This document shows, piece by piece, positions 23,671 to 32,019 of a stretch of 64,000 nucleotides of DNA (its first letter is position 1; each line of letters begins with the position of its first letter). Under the pieces are notes generated by a model. That model searched no databases. It was not told the origin of the DNA and was given only the letters and a program-made list of their open reading frames with translations. The translations under genes were made by a program, and so were the position numbers. Source of the stretch: Candidatus Solirubrobacter pratensis (GTDB taxonomy: Bacteria; Actinomycetota; Thermoleophilia; Solirubrobacterales; Solirubrobacteraceae); the NCBI RefSeq assembly GCF_000425945.1, contig NZ_AUEK01000013.1, forward strand, positions 62,001-126,000. Reading direction: 5' to 3'.

Positions 23671-24207
23671 CTAGGCCGCCTGCTCGAGGAGGGAGAGCTC
23701 GACGGTCAGCGCCACCTCGTTGGCGAGCACCTTGCCGCCCGCCGGGAGGTCCATGTTCCAGTTGATGTCCCACTCGGTGCGGTCGATCACGGCCTCGAGG
23801 TTGAGGTGACCGCGCGTGTTGCCGAAGGCGTCGGCGGCCGGGGCGATCCAGGTGCCGGCCGCGGTGACCGGCTTGGTGATGCCCTTGATCGTCAGCTCGC
23901 CGGCGACCTTGGCGGTCCCGTCCTCGCCCAGCTCGAGCGAGTTGGAGACGAACTTGACCTCAGGATGGTTCTCGGCGTCGAAGAACTCCGCGGAGAGGAC
24001 GTGGGCGCGGAACTGCTCCGGCGTGCGGATCGAGATCGACTCGACCTTGGCGGTGCCCTCGAGGCGACCATCGACCAGCGTCGCGGCGACCTCGTTCAGC
24101 GTGCCCTTGAACAGCGAGACGCCCTGGTAGCGGACCGCGAAGCCGAAGCTCGAGTGGACCGGGTCGGCGTTGTAGGTTCCGCTGAGAGCGGTCGCGGCGG
24201 TGGTCAT
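23671..24207 (-). CDS. YceI-family protein
   Basis: The 178-residue protein matches YceI, a lipocalin-like barrel that binds isoprenoids: YNADPVHSSFGFAVRYQGV, AKVESISIRTPEQFRAH, FDAENHPEVKFVSNS, and ELTIKGITKPVT. There is no signal peptide, so unlike E. coli YceI it stays inside. The RBS GAGGAGG lies upstream of the ATG at good spacing. A TetR-like operator sits about 35 bp before the start. Together with the FMN reductase it suggests an induced redox or stress operon. Confidence 0.92.
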   Translation of the reverse strand: MTTAATALSGTYNADPVHSSFGFAVRYQGVSLFKGTLNEVAATLVDGRLEGTAKVESISIRTPEQFRAHVLSAEFFDAENHPEVKFVSNSLELGEDGTAKVAGELTIKGITKPVTAAGTWIAPAADAFGNTRGHLNLEAVIDRTEWDINWNMDLPAGGKVLANEVALTVELSLLEQAA

Positions 24208-24242
24208 GGGTGAGTGCCTCCTCGAAGGGGTTGACGATCTGT

Positions 24243-24262
24243 AAACGGATCACGGTCCGTTT
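24243..24262. promoter_or_regulatory. Operator-like inverted repeat upstream of yceI operon
   Basis: AAACGGA and TCCGTTT arms flank a 6-nt spacer. The sequence and spacing resemble TetR-type operators. No regulator gene lies next to it, so the regulator must be elsewhere. Confidence 0.5.
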
Positions 24263-24299
24263 TCGATGGTCCCCAAGATAGCGCAACCGATTTCCGGCG

Positions 24300-24559
24300 C
24301 AACTACTTCCCTGTAGAGCGGCTCCCCAGCCGGCCGGAGCGGTCGATGCCCGGCTTCGTGGCGGCCGGCGATCGCGCTGCCGTGCGCGTCGCCGGTGTCG
24401 ATGCACGTCACGCCGAGATCGAGCGGCCGCCGGATCGTCCGCGATCCCGCGGTCGGTGGCGCCGCATCCCTCGCTGAGGCCCGTGCAGCACGAGCCCTGC
24501 GCCGAGACGATCAGCCCGTCGAGTCGGATCGTGTCCACAGCGGGAGCGTCTCGCGGCAT
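24300..24559 (-). pseudogene. Relic of an aldo/keto reductase gene
   Basis: The minus strand from an ATG at 24559 reads DTIRLDGLIVSAQGSCCTGLSEGCGATDRGIAD, which fits the start of aldo/keto reductases (VSxxGLGCMGLSExYGxTD). A second frame continues as LDLGVTCIDTGDAHGSA, matching the next conserved block (ALDLGVTxxDTADxYG). The frames do not join, the spacing is too short, and the remaining 250 residues of the family are missing. The first catalytic Asp is present, but the gene cannot be functional. Confidence 0.55.
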
Positions 24560-24619
24560 TGCGGTGTCGAACCGCCGCCGCGTCCCGGGCCCGCGCCTCC
24601 ACGAACCGGCCACGCTCGC

Positions 24620-24835
24620 GCGGCTTGGCGGGATCGGGGGTGAGGGATGCGGTCTACCTCGCGCGCCGGCCCGACGGTCATGATCGACCAGCCGCTCGCG
24701 CCCAATCGCGCACGAACGATCACGGCCGCCCACGAGCCCAATGGTGCCCTACGAACCTTCGAACTATTCGAAGCTTCGTAGCACACCCCCTCGCCCACGC
24801 TGCCAAAACGATCATCGGCCCCGCGAACCGCCGAG
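24620..24835 (+). repeat. Dispersed palindromic repeat element, copy 2
   Basis: The core hairpin has 15-bp arms (24749-24763 and 24767-24781) with one mismatch and a 3-nt loop, including ACGAACCTTCGAA. Flanking blocks match copy 1 (3700-3990, opposite strand): GGCTTGGCGGG near 24621, GACGGTCATGATCGA near 24673, and CCAAAACGATCA then CGGCCCCGCGAACC downstream. Two stem positions differ from copy 1 by paired changes (C-G versus T-A). From 24836 to 24992 no gene is seen, apart from a short minus-strand stretch (APAGARIVVACSDDPDTLC) that may be another relic. Confidence 0.68.
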
Positions 24836-24992
24836 CCGAGCTGAGACTCCTGTCGCGCGCTCAACAGGGCCCGGCGCTGCCGCCCGGCGGGCGGCACAGG
24901 GTGTCGGGGTCGTCGGAGCAGGCGACGACGATGCGGGCGCCGGCCGGCGCGTTGCGGACCACGCATCGCGCCCGCGGCCGGCGGTCGCCGTC

Positions 24993-25226
24993 CTACGCGA
25001 GCTGATCGAGCAGCGCGGGCGGCAGCACCGAGGCCGCCGAGTCCGTCACCTCGATCGCGGCCAGGCGGCCGTAGAAGTCGAAGTGCAGTACCAGCGACTC
25101 CAGCGCCGGCACCTTCTCGACCATCTCGTGCTCGCTCAACGCGACCGAGTCGCGGACCTCGCCCGCCGCGCCGAGATCGATGTACGCGCTCCCTGCCTCG
25201 CCCACCGTCGTGCGGATTTCGCTCAT
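24993..25226 (-). CDS. DUF2283-like small protein (77 aa)
   Basis: The short protein has the DUF2283 pattern: AYIDLGAAGEV, then VLHFDFYGRLAAIEVTDSAASVLPPALL. Family members are small single-domain proteins of unknown function, often near toxin-antitoxin or accessory genes. A TACCGT box exactly 6 nt before the ATG supports the start and a leaderless transcript. A strong terminator separates it from the secreted-protein gene upstream on the same strand. Confidence 0.72.
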   Translation of the reverse strand: MSEIRTTVGEAGSAYIDLGAAGEVRDSVALSEHEMVEKVPALESLVLHFDFYGRLAAIEVTDSAASVLPPALLDQLA

Positions 25227-25232
25227 GGCGAA

Positions 25233-25238
25233 ACGGTA
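25233..25238 (-). promoter_or_regulatory. -10 box of DUF2283 gene
   Basis: TACCGT on the minus strand, 6 nt before the ATG at 25226. It lies just downstream of the terminator stem at 25246-25279, so this gene has its own promoter. Confidence 0.5.
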
Positions 25239-25245
25239 ACCGACT

Positions 25246-25279
25246 CCGGCTCCGCTCCCGGGGAGGGGAGCGGAGCCGG
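25246..25279 (-). terminator. Strong terminator after the DUF1080 gene
   Basis: Perfect 14-bp arms (25246-25259 and 25266-25279) with a 6-nt loop lie 11 bp past the stop at 25291. Confidence 0.75.
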
Positions 25280-25290
25280 CCCGAGCTCCG

Positions 25291-27111
25291 CTACGGCGCG
25301 GTGGTCGAGAGGGTGAACGTGAGCGTCTTGGAGTACGTCCCGGTGCGCAGCGCGTCGTTGGCGTCGATGTGCTGCTTGAACGCGATCGCGACGGGGTCGT
25401 TGGAGACCGGACCCGTCCACGAGGACTTCGACAGCGAGACCTGCAGCGGCTGCGGCAGCGAGAACGCGCCGTTGGTCAGGTGGCCGGGGTCCGAGACGCT
25501 GAGCGTCGCGTCGGCCGCGGTCGACACCACGGTCGCGGACGTGGCCGCGCTGTAGTCGCCGGTGACCCCCGCCGCGAACGCGCCGAAGGAGGCGGGCGCG
25601 CCGAGCACGAGCGCCAGCTGGGCCGGCACGCCCGCGCCGACCGAGGTGTCCGCCGACGTCCACGCCTGGATCCCTGGCGCCTGGGCGGTCTTGAAGACCG
25701 TCGCGCCGCCGTTGTCGGCGCTGACCGCGCAGTGGATCGTCTTCCCGATGTCGTCCGACGTCGGCGTGTAGGCGTCCTCCGTGCCGACGATCTGCGAGTC
25801 CATCCACGGCAGCGGCGCGGTGCCCATCTCAGGCTCGGCCGGCGTCGTGTAGTTCGCGTAGTCGAGCTGGCTCGGCGCGTGGTAGCGCGGGTTGGTGGGC
25901 AGCAGCGGGTTCGAGCGGTACCAGCGGACCCAGTACTGGCCGCCGGCGTTGTTCTGCCACTCGCCGTGCGCGCACGTCAGCGGCTTGCCGATGAACCCGG
26001 TCCCCTCGACCTTCGGCGCGACCGTGTTGACCGGGATGTCGGACGGCGCGAAGTCCTTGACCTGGATCTGCCGGTAGGAGATCCGGTCGTTGCCACCGTG
26101 CGTCTGGAGCCCCATGTAGCCGCTCGGGTTCTGGCGCGCCATCGTCGGCGGGTCGCCGGCGCGCGACGCGATCTTCGGGATCGAGTTGTCGAACTGGTTG
26201 ATGACCTCGCCGTCGATCAGGACCGTGTACTGCTGCCCGATCGTGCGGATCTCCATGTTGTGCCAGACGCCCTTGACGAGCCGCTTGTAGGTCCCGGACT
26301 GCTTGGAGTTGAGGTTGCGGAAGCCGTACACCGAGCCGGTCTTGATCGGATCCGTCGACGGGTCGGGCCCGCCGCCGTTGAGCGACTCGTTGATCTGGAT
26401 CTCATGTCCGCAGTAGACCTGCGTCCAGTGCTGGTGGTTGTTGGCATTGCCGTTGACCGTCAGCGGCGTCGCGCCGTTGAGGCCGGCGACGTTGTCCGTG
26501 CCCTGGCGCGCGCAGTAGGAGCCTGAGTACGTGAACGGCGGGTTCGACGCGTTGGAGGCCGGCGGGAACGGCCCGGAGGCGCCCGCCCACGTGTACGTCG
26601 TCGAGGCCGCCGGCTGGAGCCGGCCGCACACGGGCAGGGCGCCCGGGCAGAGCTCGTAGCTGTAGCCGGTCGGCTTCTGCGCGAGCACGGCGTTGTTGTC
26701 GGCGCCCGTGTAGCGGACCTCGGGCGTGCGGATCATGATCCCGCCGTTGCGCGTCGAGGTCGGCGTGTTCTGGACCGTGTACTGCAGCTTGATCACGACG
26801 TCGCCCAGCGGCCGCACCGGGTACCAGTACGAGCCGAACGGCGACGCGCCCACGAGGAACGAGCCCTCGACGGGATCGAGCGTGGCACGCCCCTGCGTCG
26901 CCGACTGGGACGCCGTACCGCTGGCGAACACCCACTTGTCGAACGACGCGTCCGAGCCGGTCGGGGTGCCGTCGAAGATGTAGTGGAACCCGGGATCGGG
27001 CGGCGGCGCCACGTATTGCGCTCCCGCCTGGGCGGGCACCAGCGCGATCAGCGCCGCGGCCGCGCACCCGGCTCGACGGGCGATGCGCCCGCCGATCTTG
27101 ACGCGATGCAT
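25291..27111 (-). CDS. Secreted DUF1080 (3-keto-disaccharide hydrolase-like) protein with C-terminal shared domain
   Basis: The 606-residue product has an RBS (GAGGAG, 8-9 nt before ATG), a signal peptide (ARRAGCAAAALIALVPAQAGA) and a large jelly-roll domain: HYIFDGTPTGSDASFDKWVF, VIKLQYTVQNTPTSTRNGGIMIRTPE, KGVWHNMEIRTIGQQYTVLIDGEVINQF and GYMGLQTHGGNDRISYRQIQVKDF, the pattern of DUF1080. Residues about 375-485 look like an Ig-like domain (CAHGEWQNNAGGQYWVRWYRS). The last 112 residues (AQLALVLGAPASFGAF to TLTFTLSTTAP) are the same domain as in the S15 peptidase at 17371. A carbohydrate substrate is likely. Confidence 0.83.
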   Translation of the reverse strand: MHRVKIGGRIARRAGCAAAALIALVPAQAGAQYVAPPPDPGFHYIFDGTPTGSDASFDKWVFASGTASQSATQGRATLDPVEGSFLVGASPFGSYWYPVRPLGDVVIKLQYTVQNTPTSTRNGGIMIRTPEVRYTGADNNAVLAQKPTGYSYELCPGALPVCGRLQPAASTTYTWAGASGPFPPASNASNPPFTYSGSYCARQGTDNVAGLNGATPLTVNGNANNHQHWTQVYCGHEIQINESLNGGGPDPSTDPIKTGSVYGFRNLNSKQSGTYKRLVKGVWHNMEIRTIGQQYTVLIDGEVINQFDNSIPKIASRAGDPPTMARQNPSGYMGLQTHGGNDRISYRQIQVKDFAPSDIPVNTVAPKVEGTGFIGKPLTCAHGEWQNNAGGQYWVRWYRSNPLLPTNPRYHAPSQLDYANYTTPAEPEMGTAPLPWMDSQIVGTEDAYTPTSDDIGKTIHCAVSADNGGATVFKTAQAPGIQAWTSADTSVGAGVPAQLALVLGAPASFGAFAAGVTGDYSAATSATVVSTAADATLSVSDPGHLTNGAFSLPQPLQVSLSKSSWTGPVSNDPVAIAFKQHIDANDALRTGTYSKTLTFTLSTTAP

Positions 27112-27177
27112 CCAGATCTCTCCTCTCCCTCCTGACCCATCGCCCCTTCTGACGGGACTCAGACGGACTTATATCGG

Positions 27178-28000
27178 ATGAGACGGCGATTTGGGCCGGT
27201 CTTTGGTGCGTCGGTAAGCCGGAAGACTCGCACCCTGCGGGCGCTTGGAGCCGTGGCTCACTGCCCTGAGAAGGTGTCGCAGCTCGCCGGGAGCCCCGAT
27301 CGGAGTCCCGTCAGCACCCAGTGCACGCGCTGCTCGGATGAGCCGTGCGTCCACGTCTCGGGCGCGAGCTCGGCGGTCGGCTTCGAGCAGCCGGAGCGGC
27401 TCGACCGCCGGTGCGCGGCCACCGGCCACCCCGAGGCGATCGTCGGCGGCTTCTTCGTGCGCGACCCCTACCGGCCGGCTCGGCGAAGTGCGGATCGGCG
27501 GCGCGGCGGTCGAGCACGAGCCCGTCCCGGAGCCCTGGGCGACGCGCCGCGCCTGCATCCACGTCGACGGCGCGGTGCGCCTCGCGGCTCGGGGTGAGCT
27601 CCCACCCCAGCCGTCCGGCGACCTGGTCCAGGCCGGCCCCCTGCTGGTGCGCGACGGACGCTCGCTCGCCGACGGCGAGGACCGCGAGGGATTCTCCGCC
27701 GGCGCGGCGCAGTTCGACTCCGACATCACCGCCGAGCGTCATCCCCGCTGCGCGCTCGGCATCGGCGAGGACGAGCTGCTCGCGGTCTGCTGCGACGGCC
27801 GTCGCACGGGCGTCGACGCCGGGCTGGACCTCGCAGAGCTGGCGCGGCTGCTGATCTCCTGCGGCGCGCGCGACGCGATCAACCTCGACGGCGGCGGCTC
27901 GGCGACGCTCGTTCGCGCCCTGCTCAACCGGCCATACTCCGATCGCGACCAGCCCGCGCCGGAGTCGCGGCCGGTCGTGACCGCGCTGCTGTTCGCCTAG
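27178..28000 (+). pseudogene. Phosphodiester glycosidase (NAGPA-like), one-base frameshift
   Basis: Two frames join into one good protein if a single G is removed from GGCCGGCT at 27473-27480: the first gives [26 protein letters not shown] then VRDPYRP, the second continues LGEVRIGGAAVEHEPVPEPW. The C-terminal part has the family signature NLDGGGSATLV and GVDAGLDLAELARLL. The family cleaves or modifies GlcNAc-phosphodiesters in exopolysaccharides. The first 60 residues are not conserved-looking and the exact start is uncertain. The alternative to a real mutation is a sequencing indel, in which case the gene is intact. Confidence 0.68.
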
Positions 28001-28026
28001 AGCCTCGGTACGCCACCATTTGAGGG

Positions 28027-29898
28027 GTGAGCGCAGCCGTCGCGACCTCCAGCTCCGGGCGGACCGCCTGGGCGCGCAACCTCGCCGCGCCGATCCGCAG
28101 CTACCTGCACGCCGAGACCGGCGGCGCGGTCGTGCTCGCCGCCGCGGCCCTTGCCGCGCTGGCGTGGGCGAACGTGTCGCCCAGCTCCTACGAGTCGGTC
28201 TGGGGCACGCGGCTCGCGGTCCAGCTCGGCGATCACGCCCTCGCGACCGACCTGCGCGGGTGGATCAACGAAGGCCTGATGACGCTGTTCTTCCTCGTCG
28301 TCGGGCTCGAGGCCAAGCGCGAGCTCGACCTCGGCGAGCTGCGCGAGCGGACGCGGCTCGCCATCCCGGTCCTCGCGTCGTTCGGCGGCATGCTCGGCGC
28401 GGGCGGGATCTACCTGGCGATCAACGCCGGCGGCGACGGAGCGGCGGGCTGGGGCGCCGCCGTCTCGACCGACACGGCGCTCGCGCTCGGCGTCCTCTCG
28501 CTGCTCACGCGCGGGCGCGCGATCCGGCTGCGCGTGTTCCTGCTCACCGTCGTGGTGATCGACGACCTCGCCGCGCTGTTGATCATCGCGCTCGGCTACA
28601 GCGAGCACATCGACGTCACGGCGCTGCTGATCGCGGTGGCGCTGTTCGCCGCGCTGTTCCTCGTCCGCTGGGCCGGGTCGTGGCGGGGCCCGGCGGCGGT
28701 GCTGCTCGGCGTGGGCATCTGGTTCGCGCTGTTCGAGTCGGGGGTCGACGCCGTCATCGCGGGCCTCGCGATCGGCCTGGTCACCAGCGCCTATCCGCCC
28801 GCGCGCGACGACCTGGAGCGCAGCACGGAGCTGGCGCGCTCGTTCCGCGAGCAGCCGACGCCCGAGCTCGCGTACTCGGCGGTCGCGAGCCTGACCAGCG
28901 CGATCTCGCCGAACGAGCGCATGCAGTACCGGCTGCACCCGTGGACGAGCCGCGTGATCGTGCCGCTGTTCGCCCTCGCCAACGCCGGCATCCACATCGA
29001 CGGCACGCTGCTCTCGGACGCGATCACGTCCCCGATCACGCTCGGCATCGTGGCGGCGTACGCGATCGGCAAGCCCGCTGGCATCCTCGCGGCGTCCTGG
29101 CTCGCGACCCGCCGCGGGGCGCGGCTCACGGTGACGTTCCCGGCGCTGGCGGTCGGCGCCGCCTCGGCCGGCATCGGCTTCACCGTCTCGCTGCTCGTGG
29201 CCACGCTCGCGTTCGAAGGCGAGCCGCTGGACGAGGCGAAGATCGGCGTGCTCGCGACCGCCATCATCTCCCCCGCGCTCGCCTGGCTTGCGATCCAGGT
29301 CATGCGCCGCCTGCCCGCCGAGGTCCGTGCCCGCCAGCTCGGCGAGGTGGCGGAGACGATCGTCGACCTCGCCGAGGACGTCGACCCAGGGCGCGACCAC
29401 ATCCGCGGGCGCGTCGACGCGCCGGTCACGCTGCTCGAGTACGGCGACTACGAGTGCCCGTACTGCGGCCACGCCGCCCCGGTGATCGGGAAGCTGCTGG
29501 ACCACCTCGGCGACGAGCTGCGCTACGTCTTCCGCCACCTCCCGCTCACGGACGTCCACCCGAACGCGCAGCTCGCGTCCGAGGCGGCGGAGGCGGCCGG
29601 CGCGCAGGGCGCCTACTGGGAGATGCACGATCGCCTGCTCGATCACCAGGACGCGCTGGCGCCGGTGGACCTCTACCGCCACGCGAGCGAGCTCGGCCTC
29701 GACGTCGACCGCTTCTCCGACGACCTCCGCCGCCGCCGGTTCGCCCATCGCGTCGCCGCCGACGTCCAGAGCGCCGACGCGAGCGGCGTGTCGGGAACGC
29801 CGACGTTCTTCATCAACGGACGCCGCCACCAGGGCGTCTACGACATCGACACGCTCACGCGCTCGGTGAAGACGGCCGCGCGCGCCGCCGCCGCCTAG
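28027..29898 (+). CDS. nhaA: Na+/H+ antiporter NhaA fused to DsbA-like thioredoxin domain
   Basis: Residues 1-410 are a complete NhaA with about 11-12 hydrophobic helices. Landmarks are GLMTLFFLVVGLEAKREL, the ion-site Asp pair in LTVVVIDDLAALLIIALGY, GWGAAVSTDTALALGVLSLL, and FALANAGIHIDG. A hinge (EVRARQLGEVAETIVDLAEDVD) leads to a DsbA/thioredoxin-like domain from about 455 to 623, with the redox motif ECPYCG near 476-480, FRHLPL, and the cis-Pro loop GVSGTPTFFINGR. Such fusions exist in actinobacteria. Which side of the membrane holds the C-terminal domain is unclear. GTG at 28027 is the only start giving the first helix. Confidence 0.93.
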   Translation: MSAAVATSSSGRTAWARNLAAPIRSYLHAETGGAVVLAAAALAALAWANVSPSSYESVWGTRLAVQLGDHALATDLRGWINEGLMTLFFLVVGLEAKRELDLGELRERTRLAIPVLASFGGMLGAGGIYLAINAGGDGAAGWGAAVSTDTALALGVLSLLTRGRAIRLRVFLLTVVVIDDLAALLIIALGYSEHIDVTALLIAVALFAALFLVRWAGSWRGPAAVLLGVGIWFALFESGVDAVIAGLAIGLVTSAYPPARDDLERSTELARSFREQPTPELAYSAVASLTSAISPNERMQYRLHPWTSRVIVPLFALANAGIHIDGTLLSDAITSPITLGIVAAYAIGKPAGILAASWLATRRGARLTVTFPALAVGAASAGIGFTVSLLVATLAFEGEPLDEAKIGVLATAIISPALAWLAIQVMRRLPAEVRARQLGEVAETIVDLAEDVDPGRDHIRGRVDAPVTLLEYGDYECPYCGHAAPVIGKLLDHLGDELRYVFRHLPLTDVHPNAQLASEAAEAAGAQGAYWEMHDRLLDHQDALAPVDLYRHASELGLDVDRFSDDLRRRRFAHRVAADVQSADASGVSGTPTFFINGRRHQGVYDIDTLTRSVKTAARAAAA

Positions 29899-29901
29899 TG
29901 T
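29896..29901 (+). promoter_or_regulatory. -10 box of leaderless LLM gene, overlapping nhaA stop
   Basis: TAGTGT ends 7 nt before the ATG at 29909 and begins with the TAG stop of the antiporter gene. Confidence 0.42.
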
Positions 29902-29908
29902 GGAGAGG

Positions 29909-30697
29909 ATGACTTCGCTACGAATCGGCGTTCAGATCCAGCCGCAGCACGCAGATTTCGATCAGATGCGGCGCGCCTGGCGCGAGGCCGAGGAGATCGG
30001 CGCCGACGCGATCTTCTGCTGGGACCACTTCTTTCCGCTCAGCGGCGAGCCCGACGGCAAGCACTTCGAGGCGATCTCGACGCTGTCGGCGATGGCGCAG
30101 GTCACCGAGCGTGCGCAGGTGGGCGCGCTGGTGATGTGCAACTCCTACCGCAACCCGGAGCTGCTGGCCGACGCGCACCGCACGATCGACCACATCTCCG
30201 GCGGACGGGCGATCCTCGGCATCGGCGCCGGCTGGTTCGAGCGCGACTACGACGAGTACGGCTACGAGTTCGGCACCGCGCCTGACCGGCTGCGCGACCT
30301 GCGCGCGGCGCTGCCGCGCATCACGGAGCGGCTCGGCAAGCTCAACCCGCCGCCGCTCGGCAAGCTGCCGATCCTGATCGGCGGCAGCGGCGAGAAGGTC
30401 ACGCTCAAGCTCGTCGCGCGCTACGCGGACATGTGGCACGGCTTCGGCGACGCCGACACCTACCGGCGCAAGAACGAGATCCTGCTCGGCCACTGCGCCG
30501 ACGTGGGCCGCGACCCGTCGGAGATCGAGCGGACGTGGGCGGTGCAGGCGGACGACCCGCTCGCGGGAGCCGACGACCTGGTCGCCGAAGGCGTGTCGCT
30601 GCTGATCGTCGGCATCACCGGCAGCAGCTCGGGCTACGACCTCGGCGCGCTGCGCGAGCTCGTGGACTGGCGCGGCGGGCTCGCCCGCGCCGCTTGA
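29909..30697 (+). CDS. LLM-class F420-type oxidoreductase
   Basis: The 262-residue protein is a luciferase-like monooxygenase-fold flavin or F420 enzyme: IGVQIQPQHADFDQMRRAWREAEEIGADAIFCWDHFFP, then SGGRAILGIGAGWFERDYDEYGYEFG, LPILIGGSGEKVTLKLVARYADMWH. The shorter than usual length and lack of an insertion resemble the F420-dependent subgroup of actinobacteria, so the cofactor is likely F420, but FMN is possible. ATG at 29909 is preferred because the -10 box ends 7 nt before it. Substrate unknown. Confidence 0.87.
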   Translation: MTSLRIGVQIQPQHADFDQMRRAWREAEEIGADAIFCWDHFFPLSGEPDGKHFEAISTLSAMAQVTERAQVGALVMCNSYRNPELLADAHRTIDHISGGRAILGIGAGWFERDYDEYGYEFGTAPDRLRDLRAALPRITERLGKLNPPPLGKLPILIGGSGEKVTLKLVARYADMWHGFGDADTYRRKNEILLGHCADVGRDPSEIERTWAVQADDPLAGADDLVAEGVSLLIVGITGSSSGYDLGALRELVDWRGGLARAA

Positions 30698-30721
30698 CAC
30701 ATTCCCATATAGGCATATGAT
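30694..30721 (+). promoter_or_regulatory. Near-consensus promoter of the ArsR-AHSA1 pair
   Basis: TTGACA (30694-30699), 16 bp, TATGAT (30716-30721). The -35 overlaps the TGA of the LLM gene. Start of transcription would fall at about 30728-30729, at the GTG at 30729. Confidence 0.75.
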
Positions 30722-30728
30722 GGTCGTC

Positions 30729-31085
30729 GTGGCACGAGCAGCGACGACGGCGGATGCGTTCAACGCGGTGGCCGAGCCGCGGCGCCGGCAGATCATCGAC
30801 GTGCTCGCCGGCGGCGAGCGCCCGGTGAACGACCTGGTCCGGGAGCTCGGCCTCGCACAGCCGCAGGTGTCCAAGCACCTGCGCGTGCTGCGGGAAGTGG
30901 GGGCTGTGGAGGTGCGTGACGACGGACGGCGGCGGCTGTACCGGCTCAACGGCCATGCGCTCAAGCCCATCCACGACTGGGTCAAGCCCTTCGAGCGCTT
31001 GTGGAGCGAGCGCTTCGAGGCGCTGGATGTCGTGCTCGACGACCTCAAGCGGAAGGAGCAGGAAGATGGCCGAGACCACGAGTAG
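30729..31085 (+). CDS. ArsR-family transcriptional regulator (leaderless)
   Basis: The 118-residue regulator has a winged helix: AFNAVAEPRRRQIIDVLAGGERPVNDLVRELGLAQPQVSKHLRVLREVGAVEVRDDGRRRLYRLN. It lacks the Cys motifs of metal-binding ArsR proteins and matches the subgroup paired with AHSA1 proteins. Two ATGs at 30717 and 30720 lie inside the -10 box of its own promoter, so the GTG at 30729 is the real start, 7 nt after TATGAT. It overlaps the next gene by 20 bp. Confidence 0.88.
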   Translation: MARAATTADAFNAVAEPRRRQIIDVLAGGERPVNDLVRELGLAQPQVSKHLRVLREVGAVEVRDDGRRRLYRLNGHALKPIHDWVKPFERLWSERFEALDVVLDDLKRKEQEDGRDHE

Positions 31086-31563
31086 CGGCAGCGCGAGGCT
31101 GACGCTCCCGACCGACGAGCAGATCCTCATCACGCGCGAGTTCGACGCGCCCAAGCACCTCGTCTACCGCGCCTACACCGAGCCGGAGCTCGTCAGCCGC
31201 TGGTGGCCGGGGCGGCGGGGTGCGATGAAGAGCGCCGAGATCGACCTGCGCCCGGGCGGCGCCTGGCGCTACGTCATGATCGCCCACGGCGGCTTCGAGG
31301 TCGCCTTCCACGGCGAGTTCCGCGAGATCGTCCCGGACGAGCGGATCGTCAACACCGAGGTCTACGAAGGCGCTCCGGATCCGGACGCCGGCGCCGCGCT
31401 CGTCACCGTGACCTTCGCCCAGCACGGCGAGAGGACGACGCTGACGCTGCTCACCGAGGTCTCCGGCAAGGACGTCCGCGACATGATCGTCGAGAGCGGC
31501 ATGGAGGGCGGCATGCAGGAGGGCATGGACCTGCTCGAGGAGCTCGCGCGCTCGCTTCGCTAG
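31066..31563 (+). CDS. SRPBCC (AHSA1-like) domain protein
   Basis: The 165-residue protein has the START-like fold seen in proteins paired with this ArsR group: ILITREFDAPKHLVYRAYTEPELVSRWW, DLRPGGAWRYVM, and EGGMQEGMDLLEELARSL at the end. AAGGAG lies 8 nt before the ATG. It starts inside the regulator gene (20-bp overlap), a common arrangement. The family binds hydrophobic ligands; its biological ligand is unknown. Confidence 0.9.
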   Translation: MAETTSSGSARLTLPTDEQILITREFDAPKHLVYRAYTEPELVSRWWPGRRGAMKSAEIDLRPGGAWRYVMIAHGGFEVAFHGEFREIVPDERIVNTEVYEGAPDPDAGAALVTVTFAQHGERTTLTLLTEVSGKDVRDMIVESGMEGGMQEGMDLLEELARSLR

Positions 31564-31965
31564 CCGTCCCCGTCGGGATCCGTGGCGGAGCCGCCCAGCG
31601 TGACGGTGTCGCGAGCGCCGCCCTGCGGCCGAGCCCCTGCGGAGCTCGGGCACGACCCCTCCTGGCGGTTCGGCGACAGCGGACGCCGGGTCGGGCCCGC
31701 CGGGCCGTGGCGAGGGGGTGCGCCCGCGCTCCGTCCGGCTGCGAGGGGGGTCAGGCCTCGTAAGGAGTTCGCGCTCCAGGGGCCGCCGCGAAAGGTCAGG
31801 CGACGACGGGCTTGAGCTCAGAGCGCGGGCGCAGGAGTGACCGTACCCCGGCCCGCTCGTTGCGCGGATCCCCGAAAGGTCAAGGTATGGTGCGTAGTTG
31901 CGCAGCGCCGCTCGACGCAATCAGGGGCTCGAGCCGCCGGTGAGTGCCTCGAGCGCAGCGGGCCG
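31564..31965. other. Intergenic stretch without a recognised gene
   Basis: No coding frame here resembles a protein. The 10-mer CGAAAGGTCA occurs twice (about 31789 and 31873), the second followed by AGGTATGGT, which could be a weak promoter. GC-rich inverted segments are present but no clear terminator. Confidence 0.5.
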
Positions 31966-31995
31966 GTTCGGTGACCGAACTCCCGTGGTATAGGT
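31966..31995 (+). promoter_or_regulatory. Palindromic operator and -10 box upstream of the DUF302 gene
   Basis: GTTCGGT-G-ACCGAAC is a perfect 15-bp palindrome (31966-31980). TATAGG follows at 31989-31994, so the palindrome covers the -35 position. The DUF302 gene starts 25 nt later behind AGGAGG. A dimeric repressor is implied. Confidence 0.55.
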
Positions 31996-32019
31996 CATCG
32001 AACCGCGCCAGGAGGCACC

